Shown piece after piece: positions 36,888-50,324 of a stretch of DNA of 64,000 bases. A model generated the notes under the pieces. That model was not told the origin of the DNA and made no database searches. It saw nothing but the letters and a program-made list of their open reading frames with translations. Position numbers and translations under genes: made by a program. Origin of the DNA: Styela clava (Eukaryota; Chordata; Ascidiacea; Stolidobranchia; Styelidae); NCBI RefSeq assembly GCF_964204865.1, contig NC_135255.1, positions 7,097,135-7,161,134 of the forward strand, given 5' to 3'. Position 1 is the stretch's first letter, and each line of letters starts with the position of its first letter.

Positions 36888-39114
36888 ATGGATACTTCGC
36901 CATTGACGGTTAAATCACCGCCGAGAAGCAGTGGAGTCATACGAAGAAGCCCATGTTGCCAATATAAAGCAACAATGTTATGGAATGAATTAATACAGGA
37001 ATTTCGTAATCACATCAAATGTAAAACACATAGAAGAAATCTCAGAACTCATCATAATTGTTTTACCGGGACTGCCGCTGTAAATGTGATGTTCGCAGTT
37101 TTGAAAGAAAATAAAACATTCACTGTGAGAGTTACAAGGAAGCAGGTAAAGAAACTTCAAATACATATGTTTATTTTTGAAATGCATGCATTTAGTTTTG
37201 TGGTGGAGTTTGCCACTTAATTCCTCATGAAAAAAGGGTCTGCTTCGCTGTTGATCAATTTACAACTCTACCACGGGGGCTATTTTCGTTGTTTGAATTA
37301 GAGAGTATAGGATATAGTGCTTCAAAACTTATTGGACGAATGATTAAGTTTGTAAATTTTGGTTGACACATTATACGTATTTCTACCTCTTTCGTTTAGC
37401 TGCGCTTTGTTGATACTATAAATATATAGGTCGTGTTGATGAGGCTAATATCCATGGTAAAATTGCTTTCGATTCAGGCGGCAAAACTGCTCCAAAAATT
37501 TCTTGATAAGCATATTATAGAAGATATCAACGGGAGATGGGAATTAGAAAAATTCGCAAACAACAAAAGGCTATTTAGGTAAGTAATTTATAAATTCTTC
37601 TATTTCTTTTTGTAGCCATTCATTCATCTTTATTAATTTGGTAGTTGGAAATTTGAATACAAGTCGTTTATTGAATGCAATCTTCACTGAACATGAGATG
37701 ATCATTTTAGTTTACATTGATAAACTATTGAACGTAATTCAAAGTTTCCTATCATATTTAAGACGAATTACGGGAATTACGCAGGTATACTTGAAGCGAA
37801 TTTTCCGAATTTGGCTGTTGCTTCACCTAATCTGTTCGATTATTCATCCATTGAACAGATTTTCTGAAATAAACAAATAGTTTTATTTATGCCGTATTCA
37901 GATATTTATTTATACGAATTTAAATTAAACATTAACTGTTTATCTATAATGTTTATATTCCATTCCGATAATTCCTATCAACACGGGATGCTATTATTGA
38001 TCAACACAAATGCAAATAAAGAGTATCATAAGTGTGCCATAGCATTGGCTTATAAGTAATCTGCGAACTTGATATATGTCAATATGGAAGAGTTTCATAG
38101 CTACGAAAAAGTGCGGGGTAATATCAAATTGCGATAAAGCGGTTAGAACTGTATTGAGAACTGCATAGGTATACCTCGTTTTTCATTTAATTTCAGCAAA
38201 ATCCAATTTAGTTGCAATTTTCGAAACATTTACTTTCGTTGGAGAACGACTAGAATTGAGTGATTTTGACAATCAATTAAGTCGTTAATTTGCTGTGTTC
38301 AAAACCGCAAAATGAAACTATATTGTAATTAACAGATTTCCGCGTGAACTTCGCACTCCCAATGAAACTCAAATGTCATCTGAAACATTAAAAAGATCAA
38401 GTGCCATTTTTATGATGATTGCTGGAAATCGGGTAAGAATGCAAACTGTAGTGGAAAACATATTTGAAATGGATGAAAAAAATATTTCGTGTCTTCGCCA
38501 ACACAACTTCATTATACAACTTTCAAAATATAATCATCAATTAACTAATACACATTCTCATGTCTTATTAAAAATTCGCTCTGATAGTTAATTAATCACT
38601 TTTTTTTCACTGTGATTATCGCTATGATAAGATTATAATTTTCTTACTGACTGGGTAAGTATGTTATCTATTTGGCTTTTGTTCCACCGCCGACTTGAAC
38701 CAAGGGAGATAATTATCATAGTCACGGCCTTATTTGCAAAGTTTTTATCTGGGTTTATAATACTTTAATCCTTCCGCTAAAAGTGTAACTTACAAATTTC
38801 AATATAAATCGCATAGTTGATTTCGTGATCAATACCATATTAACAAAGATGAAATAGCTTTGTCGATTGTACAGTGGCGTGGTTTCATTGACGGAGAACA
38901 TTTCGACAACACTTGCATTGCCTTAGTAGGCATTGGGTATAAATTATATTTCTTTCTATTTTTCAACCAGTCTCTTAGTCCGTGCCAAGGGATTCGTATT
39001 CTATCGCCACCGTTAGCAAGACGACTAAGATCTCGGATCAGTAACAGAACTCTTGGTGCAACGTTCACAACTCTTGGGCGACAGAAAACGAAAGAATCAC
39101 CTCATAATGATTAA
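36888..39114 (+). CDS. DEPDC1-like DEP-domain protein, paralogue 1
   Basis: Four exons (36888-37145, 37478-37578, 38336-38432, 38971-39114) join in frame to 199 residues. The DEP domain covers ~21-120. It has QYKATMLWNELIQEF, KTHRRNLRTHHNCFTGTAAVN, VTRKQ, KLLQKFLDKHIIEDINGRW and the closing FRFP, in the order found in DEPDC1-type proteins. DEP domains mediate membrane or receptor association. The C-terminal ~80 residues are basic and Ser-rich, with no second domain. The RhoGAP-like region of DEPDC1 is absent, and vertebrate DEPDC1 is several times longer. The fourth exon is the least certain: an alternative candidate exon lies at 39702-39806. Exons 1 and 2 have the same lengths and phases as the inverted paralogue at 41707-43215. 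Confidence 0.75.
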
Positions 39115-41706
39115 AATAATCAAATCATGCAATTTCCGTTACAATTATTTATTAATTTCTATATTAATTTCTTTTTTCATTCTTTTTTGTGTATTTTCAA
39201 ATGAAAAAGGTAAAACCACCAATTCTGAGCGAATGTATATGCATTTATACCACTTGAAGTGGACAATTGGGTAAAATTCCTCATAAATTAAAATTTCTGG
39301 GAGCAATGTACTAATCAGAAGACTTTATTAGAGAATGAACAAAACGTTGTATTATGTTTAAGACCTAATGTATTTCAGTGAAATTTGGAAGTAAATAGTA
39401 AATTGCAGGAAATTTTCTAATTTATCATAAAAGTTATATTTAAATTCAGCAATTTTGAACGATTTATGCTTTTGTCAGGAAATATTAAAAGAATTAATAA
39501 ATATTATTGCAGTACGTATTTTGAGTACCCATTTACTAGAAAAACAGTGCTAGATAACGCATGTTAAACTGGGAATATACATACGGCGTTTCACACAGGA
39601 ATCGAATATTGTTGAATCTTTTTTATTTCAAAATTCAAGTCTTTTTAATTCCACGCGAAAACCGTTCGTCAGGAATTGGTAATTCAAATATATTGCAAGG
39701 TGAGTGATTTCCGACCTTACGAGAAAATAATAGGAAAAGAAGAGAGCGATGCTCAAATACGAAACCCAAAACGACGTAGTACGGGTATGCAATCTGTCAC
39801 AGTACATTACAGGTACCGCATTCTTCAGGACTTCGAACCACTATCCGAAATAACGCGAACGAGTAACCGTCACAAGATGCGCAATTTTCAATTTTGAATA
39901 CGTCATCGCATACAATAACGAAACACATAAAGCCCAGAGAAAATTTGAAATGCACAAAAGTAATAGCCTTCTAGCGAAAAATACAATCTTTAGCCAATGC
40001 TGATTTCAAACAATTGCTCCAGTCGTGAATGAGAATTTCCATACCGACTACAAGAAAAGTATTTTTACACCAACAATATAATAACAAAACGATCCATATG
40101 TACATTTTATGCCCAACTAGGATTTTCCAGGATGAGCATTCTAAATGAAATCATCTGAATATATTATTTATAGACGACTGAATATGTGGCCTTAAAACAA
40201 GGGAGAAGGGTTAGTTGTAGCAAGATATGAATTGGAACAGTATGAATATCTGCAAGGTGACGCCTTCATGTTACGCAACACAGTTTCTGAAGCATGACTC
40301 CTGTTTGTGTTGCCGACATAGCGCTTTTCAGGCTATTGCAGTTTCATGTCAGTCATGGTTTAGATGTTTTCAAATGAAAAGGATTACAATACCGAATCAA
40401 CAAATATTAAAAGTGATCGATTTTGTTCCAAAAATGTGATAATGGTTTTAATTTTTAGAGTTAGAGATTGACTCAATATAAGAGTCTGTAAGCCTTGTAA
40501 GGGAATCGTTTTGCTATCACACTAGATTAAAAAACACGCGACAAAAATTTAAACAGTGAAATCTCTAAGAAATGTAAAATAATAACAACATGGGAATGAG
40601 CCAGAGGAGTGCAGATGAACAATGTTAGTCCTTTAATATATTATAAAAAGTTCAGATCGAGGGGAGGTATTTATCCGAACGTTATATGGCGCTTTTAGAT
40701 AATTTCAGTTTCCCTGGTTAGTCGAACATTAGGTAACGACGTCCAAAATGTATTTTGGATCGACACTATAAATAGTCGTCGTATCAAGAATGCCGCGGAA
40801 ATGCGGGACAAATCCATGCTTTATAGACTGAAAATGAAAATTCTGGCGATGTAAGCGCGAAACCCAATCGAATGCTGAGCAAACCAATAACCCCGCTGTC
40901 CCAACAGAGTCCAACAGTTTTACCTATATCTCAAACAAGGATCGATATTCCAAAACTAATTACATTCTAGTTTGAGTTTTTTTCAAACCGACCATACCTG
41001 ATATATATATATACCGAGGAGATAAGTAGAATATTTGGTTAACGCAAATCATCTGACCTAGTTTAGATGGGTAAGAACTGTTGTCCCTGAAATAGCGGAA
41101 ATTATGATTCAACAATATCTTAACCCGCATAAGTTGAAGACACATAATTGTATAGCTATTGTGTATATGTTTTTGTTTATTAGATAAAATATTGAAAAAA
41201 TTTAAATGAATCAATTAAAATATATTGTAAAAAAAAAGTACAGAACACGCAATATATTAAAATGGCTTCGTATTGAATGGCTTGTGCGATGTTGGGCAAT
41301 GCTTTATTTGGCCGCCAAAAGTTCTTCATTGCATGGAAAAGGTTGTTGTAATGTAATACAAAGTATTATGTCGTTTGGAATTGCAAAAACTAATAATAGT
41401 TGATAATATTGATAACAATAATTGGCCAATTTTTCTACATCCCATTATGATTTCAACTCGAGTTTGTTTTATAAAAGTAGTGTTGTTTATTCAAAAATAT
41501 GATTGATGGATCATTTTCTTTGAAATCTTGCATTCAAATTTACCCGGCGTTCAATAATGACCGCTTTCGCATTGTTATATATTTTCGGATTCCATATCAT
41601 CAAACTCTTTTCACTCGCTTGATATCTCCTCGCTTGATATCTCCAAAGTCACATGTGCAATTGCGGGACATCGTTGTTCGCATTTTCTCTGTCATCGTTT
41701 TTTTTT
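39115..41706. other. Intergenic region between the tail-to-tail DEP genes
   Basis: Apart from the possible exon at 39702-39806 and an inverted copy of the dispersed 60-bp repeat at 39955-40022, nothing is supported. A 16-bp unit, CTCGCTTGATATCTCC, is repeated in tandem near 41613-41644. Confidence 0.45.
39702..39806 (+). other. Possible additional exon of the plus-strand DEP gene
   Basis: An open stretch between acceptor-like gcaag and donor-like cag/gtacc encodes a basic segment with NPKRRSTGMQSVTV. This recalls the RRRMTIS motif of the paralogue's repeated exons, and it ends in phase 2 as those exons do. Without transcripts it may be chance. Confidence 0.25.
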
Positions 41707-43215
41707 TCAAACGAGGGTAATATAAATTCCATCAGTACAAATTTTTTTCTTAGGTATAATTTCAGCTACTTGTTGAACTGAGTACCTTTTTGCTTTCGGT
41801 GGTGTTCGGATGGGATAATGACGCCTTGCTGTCTGGAATACAAAGAATTCAATTACATACCGTACCATAATTAAATGTTTGTGACCCGATGCCTGTGTTA
41901 TTAGTTCCAATTCCGTGTGTATCCTACTGGTTGCTCGGCAGAATTTATTTTTAAATAGTCTTGTAAATATCTCAGCAAGATCAGATACAAATCATATCTC
42001 ATTAACTGATATGCCAGTACGATAATAATATTATCGACATCTTTGAAATCTTACCTTACGATCCGTATTTGAAGCTAGGAGGCGGATATTTGAAGTTGAA
42101 GATCTGGCAAGAGCTTGAAGCCTTGAAGATTCTACGGAAGAAATTGTCATTCTTCTTCTTGGTTCTGATTGTTCTGAGGGGATAGATTGTGGTATTCTGC
42201 AAATTAAAAATTCATAGTTATTAGGTTTATGTGGGAAAGATAAAATAAACTCATAAAGTTTTAAACATTTTCTAGAAATATCTACACACCTTGATGTAAC
42301 ATCTCTGATGATTGGTAATCTCTTATCTTGGCAAGAATTTGAAGACTTTGTAGTTGCGGCACATTTTGGCTTCTCTGTTGCAGATATTGTCATTCTTCTT
42401 TTTCGGTCTGGTTGTTCATTTGATAGTTCAGGCAGTCTGGAAATGCAAATGATTATAAGTTTTTTATATTCTTTCAGTGATTTCAAACTATGTACTGAAC
42501 TATGAATTCGTCTATTTGTATAACTCTTTGAATAAATGTTACCTTGAACTAGATTTTCTTTCTGGCATTATGTGTTTCTTCTGTAAATTAATTCGAGCTA
42601 TATCACTGGTAGTGAGAGTAAATCTTCTTTTTGAAGACGGCAAGGAATGTTCTTTGGTTCGGTCATCGCTTGGAAATCTGTTATAATGGTAAACAAGTTG
42701 TTAGCAAATTGTAGATCTGATGATTGCCCTCATGCGGAAATTGTGTGTAAGTAAATAAATAAAAACCTGTATAATCGACCGCCATCCGAGAAATCTTCAG
42801 TCCCCCATTTTCCGTTAACATCCTCAATGATGTGCTTCTTTAGAAACTTTCGCATAAGTTTGAGAGCCTGAAAAGAAGGAAATCAAAATAATGAAATAAA
42901 TCGAAGAATAAATTGTTATTATAATTTTAGCATTAAGGATTTTTTAACAATTCCCACCTGAATTCTTGTGACTTCCCCAAAAAATTGTTTGTTTGCCTTC
43001 AAAATTGCGAAAAGAACGTCAATTGCTGCCGTAGCAGTGAAGCAATCATTGTAAGTTCTCATCAGTCGACGATGCTTTTTGCAGCAGATATGTGTACGGA
43101 AGGAACGAACAACTTCATTCCAAATTTGAGTTGCTCTGTATTGGCATCCACCTTTTGCTGGTAACACGCGGCAATTGTTGTGGTCAATAAACACTTTGCT
43201 GTTTGAATCCGACAT
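41707..43215 (-). CDS. DEPDC1-like DEP-domain protein, paralogue 2
   Basis: Six exons (42958-43215, 42767-42867, 42543-42677, 42290-42436, 42055-42196, 41707-41832) join in frame to 302 residues. The first two encode a DEP domain ([57 protein letters not shown]) ending YRFP, clearly of DEPDC1 type. The next three exons all begin in phase 2 and encode related basic segments: RFP..., RLPELSN... and RIPQSIP.... The last two of these share an (R)RRMTIS motif that fits a basophilic kinase site. No RhoGAP-like domain follows. An upstream in-frame Met at 43255 exists, but the Met at 43213-43215 gives the same first-exon length (258 bp) as the paralogue and is preferred. Confidence 0.8.
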
Positions 43216-46200
43216 CTTGATTTTATGATAGATATAAAGTAAGTAATATTTCTGCAATATCCAAAGGAAATTGATATATTTAGCAAAGGTTTAAAAGCAA
43301 ATCATTACTATAATTTCTATACTTATATACTATCCTTTCCATCTATCTATTTTACGGTATATATGAACAATAAACACCAACAAGATCTTGAACAACAACA
43401 GTATATCTCTAATATTGTCGATAATAATTCTCAAAATTCAATTACTTGATTAAATCTCTCCAAGCGCATGTCTGAATACTTTCTCACGCTGTCGATGGGA
43501 ATGCAATTATGAAGACATCTGCTGTAACAAACGCTTTATATGAATCAGTCACGACTTCCAATGAACGGTTTCATTGAACTTTTTCCTTATCTTTCCCGTT
43601 GAGATAACGAGATTGAAAGTGACTTTCAATAGCCGACGTCGGACGCGACGTCGGACGCGCGTGTGTGTCCGTTCTATGACAAACAATTGCTTCCATTCGA
43701 CCGCTTGTGAGCAAACAATAGAGATAACGATCACCTTCGTCGAATCGGAAACATTTGAAGTTGCGAGTTTCCGATAAAAACTTCAGAGCTGAGATTGAAC
43801 TTCGTGGAATTTGTAACCGTGGAATATGTTCATCTCATAATTTTAAAAATAAAGGAAAAGTAAAAATTCGCACATATTTGTTTGGTTTATTTCCAAACAC
43901 GATACCACTGTGCGATGTTTATAAATGTAAAATTAAATAACTTCCTCTCCGCATATCAATACAAACTCTAATATGTAGTTCAACTGAGTTTCAGAAAAGT
44001 AGCATTAGGACTGTTTATTTATTTTGGATTGGATTAAGATTTTCATACATAACCCGGCGTGAGTTGACGATTCCCGTTGTCAAATTTGATAGCTGTCCCG
44101 CAAATATTGATAAACTCATGTTTGATACAACGGAGATCCATACATTTAAATATTATTATAATTCTGATTTCTCATTGGATTTGCTATACCATGACCCCAT
44201 TCTAGTGATTTTGCTTAAACATCCTGATTAAACGATACCCCACTTTCGATAAATAAAGCCTGACCAGAAGCAATATGCAAATCCTCCTCTGCCAACACTT
44301 TCATAGCATTATATATATTTGATAGTTTCGGTAACTTCATGCTTCATGTTACTAAAATTAGGTTTCAAGTTCCCAAGTTTAGTTATTGACTGAACATTCA
44401 AACAGGCTATGTTGTTGTTAACCATATTTCCGATTGGCCTAACTACTATCAGTGTTTCTATCCCAGGTTACCAAAAAGCATTGGTCCAAATTTACAATGC
44501 AGTCCTGTCCGATTCTCAAAGAATTCTTTCTCAACTGTGCTGGGAATCATCAGTTTCACTATTTATATCCGTTTCAGAACGAGTTTATTTTGTCTTATTT
44601 CGTACTGAGTAAACGTAGAGACACATCATACTGTTTGTCTGCTTTTATGACAAAGCTTGTCTGTTACATGTTCAGACACACTCGTGGTATAGTTTATAGT
44701 ATGTGTATATTTCTGCTGCTGGGATACGTCTATCTGATGTGTTTGCGCACACCACGCATGCCATCACGAGAAAAAAAACATGTTTTCATTGTTTCACTCT
44801 CGAGAGAGAATAGTGGTAAAAATAAAGACGTTATCTATGATCTATGAATAATCGCGTTGCGGAGAAGTGGTAGTATGGCTTTATCGGACGTGACACAGCA
44901 TACACCGAAGGTTACTTCGTTTTGACATCGATTTTTACGTTATGTAACAATCACATGTCCACCGCCCAGTATGACAATATTTGAATCCCGGCGTTCTGCA
45001 ATCCTGCAGATTCTTCTTTCTATTGGCCCATTTGATATATTAACGACGTACTTTGGACGGTATGGATAACCGCATGGGTAAGCAAAATGATGGTATGGTT
45101 CGACCTGTGAACACGTGAATTGTCAATGACGTAATGATTTTTTTTATTCAAAGTATATCACTATACAAACCAGTACGTATGATTGTTTTGCAGATTAAGA
45201 TTTGACAATTACGAATCTTAATTTTGTGTTCATCTTTTAAACACATATCCAAAAAATGTTCACTTGATCGAACGGCTCATCAATTGAGTGGATTACATGG
45301 GCAACTGATCATTATTGCAGTGTAACGATTTGTAGGCTTTCCTATTCATCTGTGATATCATGATATACTAAGATGTGAATTGAAGTTTCTGTGACTAGGA
45401 CCAATTTCCCAACCCTATGTTGATAACATTTTAATATTTCCTAAATATATCAGTAATAAAATATGTTTAACCTGATCGCATTGATTCAAATCGTGTATGT
45501 TCACATCTTTTATCATCGAACAAAGAAATTCTTACGAATCTTGAATCTTATTAAAAAATTTGTAGTTAGGAATCAGTAGACCATTCTGTCGTTATGAAAA
45601 TATAACAAAAATCTATAGAAACACGTGATATGTTTCTAAATTTAGCCAACTCATGCCATGGAATATAACTCAGTAACGCGTATTCATTAATAACAATGTA
45701 CCATGTGCGCATCCCCGTTCCCATCATGAAATTATGCATTAATGAGGACTTCCTTCCTTCCATTTGTAGATAGTATTTGCCTAGAATTTGATTATGAAAT
45801 ATTTAATACAGATTTTTTTTTAATTAACTGTAGATTGGTTTGTTTTTTTGGTGAATCACGGTTTGAGTACAAACAAAAATTGCATTGTCACACAGATATT
45901 AGCAATATTTTTGTAATGGAATGTTTTTGATCTCAGATGAAAATGAATAGAATTAACCCGAGACCTCCGATAGTTTGACAAAACGGCTCACCCGTTTTAT
46001 TGAACAAAATTTGAAGATAATATTTCATGCTAAAAAACCAGCCATTTTTAAAAGCAGGTTCACAATCGCCACATTCGGAGAACAAAACCTTCTTTTAATT
46101 TCTCTTAAATTAGAGAAGTATTTCGAAAAGTTCGGAATGAAAGTGCTCAAGTTTCCTCACACCGATACGTGCAATAAATCTAGATTTGGCCATAAGGACA

Positions 46201-46229
46201 ATGTCATATCAACGACATGATTATTTTCA
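43216..46229. other. Intergenic region upstream of the minus-strand DEP gene
   Basis: Contains a palindrome and short GC-rich repeat at 43612-43658. A 131-codon ORF at 44452-44847 has hydrophobic stretches but no recognised domain or splice support. Otherwise I see nothing. Confidence 0.4.
43612..43658. repeat. Perfect 19-bp palindrome followed by a GACGTCGGACGC direct repeat
   Basis: ATTGAAAGT-G-ACTTTCAAT (43612-43630) is a perfect inverted repeat. Four bases later, GACGTCGGACGC occurs twice in tandem (43635-43646, 43647-43658). The cluster is about 400 bp upstream of the DEP gene on the minus strand and could be regulatory. GACGTC is also the core of CRE-type sites, but this is only suggestive. 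Confidence 0.45.
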
Positions 46230-49200
46230 CTATCAAATACTATAAAACTGTCTGTACTTTAACGTTTAACTTATGTCATCGATTGCAAAGAGGTAACAGA
46301 ACGGCATACGATTGTAAATTTCGTTGTGTAACATGAAACGACAACCTGACGAGCGCTACTGCGAGGTTCAATTTCAAGTGATAATTGAGAAAATTATTCT
46401 ATTGGCAGAACAACATAGGTGATCTTTTTATAGGGCCGAAAGATGATAGTTGGTATCCTATTGACAATCGTAATCAACTTTTTGCCCAAGTTCAAAACAC
46501 TTGAACGTTTTTTTTACAACAGTCCTATTAGTAAGCGATTCTATATTGTGACTGTAAGGTCGAGTCGACTCCCATAAAAAAGGTAGTAAAGAAAACAAAC
46601 AGAAAATCATGCCGAATAAGCCTTTTCATGTATTTGTAATTACTTGCTCGTGCAAATAAACCATGAAATTTGTAGGGCCCAAATCAAACAGCGGGTGCCG
46701 CATCTCACAACCTGTGTGGTCGAATACAAAATTCTAAAAATAGAACACTAATATTTACATATGCAGTTAATACAGATATTTATAGTGATGTCTTGACCTT
46801 TCCTATATTACAACAGTTTCAAATGTATTTACTTTTTGCAATTACAGCTAATATAATATTTATTATATTGTACCAAAATAAATCACAACAGAACAAATGT
46901 TTTAAAATTGAGAGTTTTAACATAACAATTTATTTCACATTACTTTTGTCCAGATATTACATACTCCAACTAGTAAATCGGGAATATGGTGTTCTAAGAA
47001 TTATCTCTGTTTTGACTAAATAGAACGCCATGTACCCCATTAGTACGTACTCATGAAAAATTCAAAACGTAAACATCCAATGAAAACAAATTAATAATGC
47101 GGAAGTGGTGCCTAACGTAGGAATATTAATTCGTACAAAACATGTTTTTGAATTCGAGGGGTTCGTGCGTCACTAATGCGCATCAGCTACATTGCCTGGT
47201 CTGATACAAGAAAGACGAAAATTCCGTAGGCGAATAATCTATATATGTAGGCCTAATGAATTCCGCGGAACATTTATATAACGTAATATTCGCAATGACT
47301 ATGACTGTATTCGTTTCTATTGAACACAACAGATTTCCCAGTAGCTCAGATAATTATAGCACTAATACGCAGTTCAACAGGTGATCCCTTCGTTATCCGG
47401 GTCTCATCTATTGAAATATATTTTTGGTAGCTTTAAAACCTCAGATGGTTCAATGGACGTCGCTGTATTTTATTAGTAATTTTTGTTATACATAATATTC
47501 GCTTTAGAGTAAAGATCGGATCCAGCAAAGTAACTGAAAATATTAATTATAATGACGGAGGATAATACTATTTTCTATTATTCAGATTCAAACAAAACAA
47601 TTTTTTTATACAATAATTAAAAAGCCTTCCTTGCCTTATTGAATATTCTTTAGCTTCTTTTTTCGAAAATATAAATAATTTTAGTGGGCATGACGTGACA
47701 ACTTTTGCACTCCTGACCACCACCCGACTTCGTCTTCCAAGAATTACGCCACTCCACGTCACAATCACGTAGTAGCGTAATTGGGTGGTTTTAGTCTACG
47801 CTGTTAAGTATCCAAATTTGTCAATAAGGCAGGTATCATTGCTAAGTGGGCCAGAACAGAAGTCATGCAATCTTCCTAAACAGGTAGCGACTTACGTCAT
47901 GTACAGAGTATTGTAACAAAACATTGAACGGTCGCCAGATATTTATTATTATAGAAAGTCCATACGTACGGCATTTTATTTAGCGTTCTGCCAAAGAAAA
48001 TTAAACAATCGCCCTAGTCCACTTTCAAAACAACTTCCCTCAGCGTAAACAGAAAATCTAGGTTCAAACAAATGTGTGTGCTTTGTGATAAACAAAATTT
48101 ACTTTCACAATTTGGGGAGATTGATTCATATATTGATTGCCACCGAGTCCAATGGAACTCATTCAGTTGTACGCAAATGGAAAACAATTTCTAATAATAT
48201 TAAAAAATAGATGGGACGTTTAGTCATATATCAATAATGTGAGGTAACATTTCCTCACCAACCTTTTTTAAACTCGTATGACCCCGGTGGAATCTTACTT
48301 ATTTATCTACAAACGGGAAAGGTACATCTATAACTTTCACTGAGCAAATGATAATTTCTGGCAGCCTTAAAAAGGTTGCAGAGTTCAGATAAAAACATGT
48401 TTTCACAAAAAAATTACTTTATTACAATTGAGTACGTGAAATTCTACACACTTTTATTCCACTGGAATTGTTTTCAGATTATGGGAACAACCTGATTCAA
48501 ACAGGAATGTAGTTAAAGGGGTTTATAGAACGTGATCACTAATACAGAACAACAACAAATGAAAAGCTACTACATTATTTATTGACATTCATATGTAAAC
48601 AAACCATAGAGACACGGAACTCGGAAATGTATATTGTGGGATTCGATTCTCGAGAGGTCTTGGTCATGTCTACATAAGTGAATTTAACAATTTATACCTC
48701 ATAGCGACACAGCGAACGAAAAATAAATTTAATCTTTAGTAACACCGTGCAATATATGCCCGATTATTACAATAAAACAATACACATAACACATTATGTT
48801 ATATATTTTCGCCAACAGCAACGTCTGCCATTTAATATATAATATAAAATAATGCTAGAACGCGTATTATTGTTTTCAGGTTTACTTAAAATTTGTATTT
48901 TCTCTACAAATCGATGGCATATTTTTCTCAATTTCGAATTTTAAGATAATTTACAAAATTGGGAAGTATGTATAACGTTATATTGAAATAATAAAATAAA
49001 ACTAATGCTGACAAATTTGCCTGTGAATTGTTCGGCAACGATTCATGTGACTATTTAAAACATTTTTTGATGGCATGATCTTATTGGACATGTGTGAGAC
49101 GTATGGAATGTTTTGTTATTATGTTGTTGTTGTTAGCAGGGTTCTTCTTGTTGTTCTGAAAAAGCAGCTTTTTATTGTACCAATTGCATTGAAATTTTCA

Positions 49201-49850
49201 GTGGTTGAAGATTGTAGTTGTCGCCAGAAGGCTATTTTTTTTTTATTTATTTAAAAAATTCTTGTGGGCTCATGTTTATGTGATTCTATTTTCACTTTGA
49301 AGTTCTGCGTGATGATGTGGCCAAATCAAATTAGCGCCAACATCACGTCATATAGCACGTAGAGTGACTCTCGGCTTTCAACGAATATTATAACATTTGT
49401 TATTGTTACATCGGTTTCGTTTCCCAATGTAGACTGTGTTACCATGACTGAAGATTTTTATTTATTTTTTATAATCTCGAAAACGAAAATGAAATTGCCT
49501 ACACACCATTGACATCACAAAAACTATAATATCACGGTGCTGATAAAAGTGCTATTGTCCTATAAAATTGGGGTTGTTTTCAACCGACACGTGATCGCAG
49601 GATTGAAGATATAAGTCACTGATTACCAGCAGAGACCTACTTCGCATGGTCTAATTGGATTCGCGATTAATAATATTTACCGTTCATTTCAAATGATATA
49701 ACAAATGTATTTCTTTTATACATCATAGCATCTCATCAACCGCCATGTCCTATGAAAAAAAAATCCCATATGAGGATAACGTACGGTAACTAGCTAAGGA
49801 ATTAGCAAGCTGTATAGTGCGCTGCAGTATCACGTATAGAACCGATGTAT
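46230..49850 (+). repeat. Segmental duplication, copy A
   Basis: Landmarks in order: a CATACGATTGTAAAT block near 46305; GGCAGAACAACAT near 46404; the ATTACATACT and CAAATTAATAAT blocks (46960-47205); TTATTACAATTGAGTACG near 48420; CACTAATACAGA.CAACAACAAATG near 48537; and CATCATAGCATCTCATCA near 49722. The same blocks recur in the same order and orientation in copies B and C. No gene is recognised inside. ORFs such as 46793-47023 look like chance. Confidence 0.7.
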
Positions 49851-50324
49851 TGGTATCGGGTATTGGTAATATCTTTTTGGTATCAGTATTTGTATTTGGT
49901 ATCGGCTAAATGTATATCGATATATTTTATCTTTTGATATGATCTAGGATTCTAGGATGTTTTAAAAGATAAGTTGGTATTCGAATGTCGAAATTATTCT
50001 TTGCCATGGCAGTTTCATGTTTGCGGTACCTGCCTCATTAACTCTGAGCCATGCACGTCCCCACCGCTCGGGATAACGATAACAAAATTCTGTTTTAATC
50101 TATTTATCAACCGAACTATTTCAATTAATTTGGATATTTGTCCAAACTTTATATTAACTTTTTGAAAATTACATGGCAATTATGAAGAAAAGTTTTGATT
50201 GATTTTTTATGAATATTCCAATGTGTAAAATACAACAGATGACATCATATCAGCACAAAATGCAGCACACGCAACTCAATGATATGATGAGTATGAGTAC
50301 ATTTATTTGTTTTACCACCTATAG
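49851..50324. other. Region between duplication copies A and B
   Basis: Includes a GGTAT-rich imperfect repeat near 49858-49910. No supported gene. Confidence 0.4.

Noticed and set aside
44452-44847. 131-codon plus-strand ORF with hydrophobic stretches ending VIYDL
   Set aside because: No recognisable family, no upstream exon, and codon content like surrounding intergenic DNA.
46793-47023. 76-codon hydrophobic ORF in duplication copy A
   Set aside because: The frame is not kept in copies B or C, so it is not under coding constraint.
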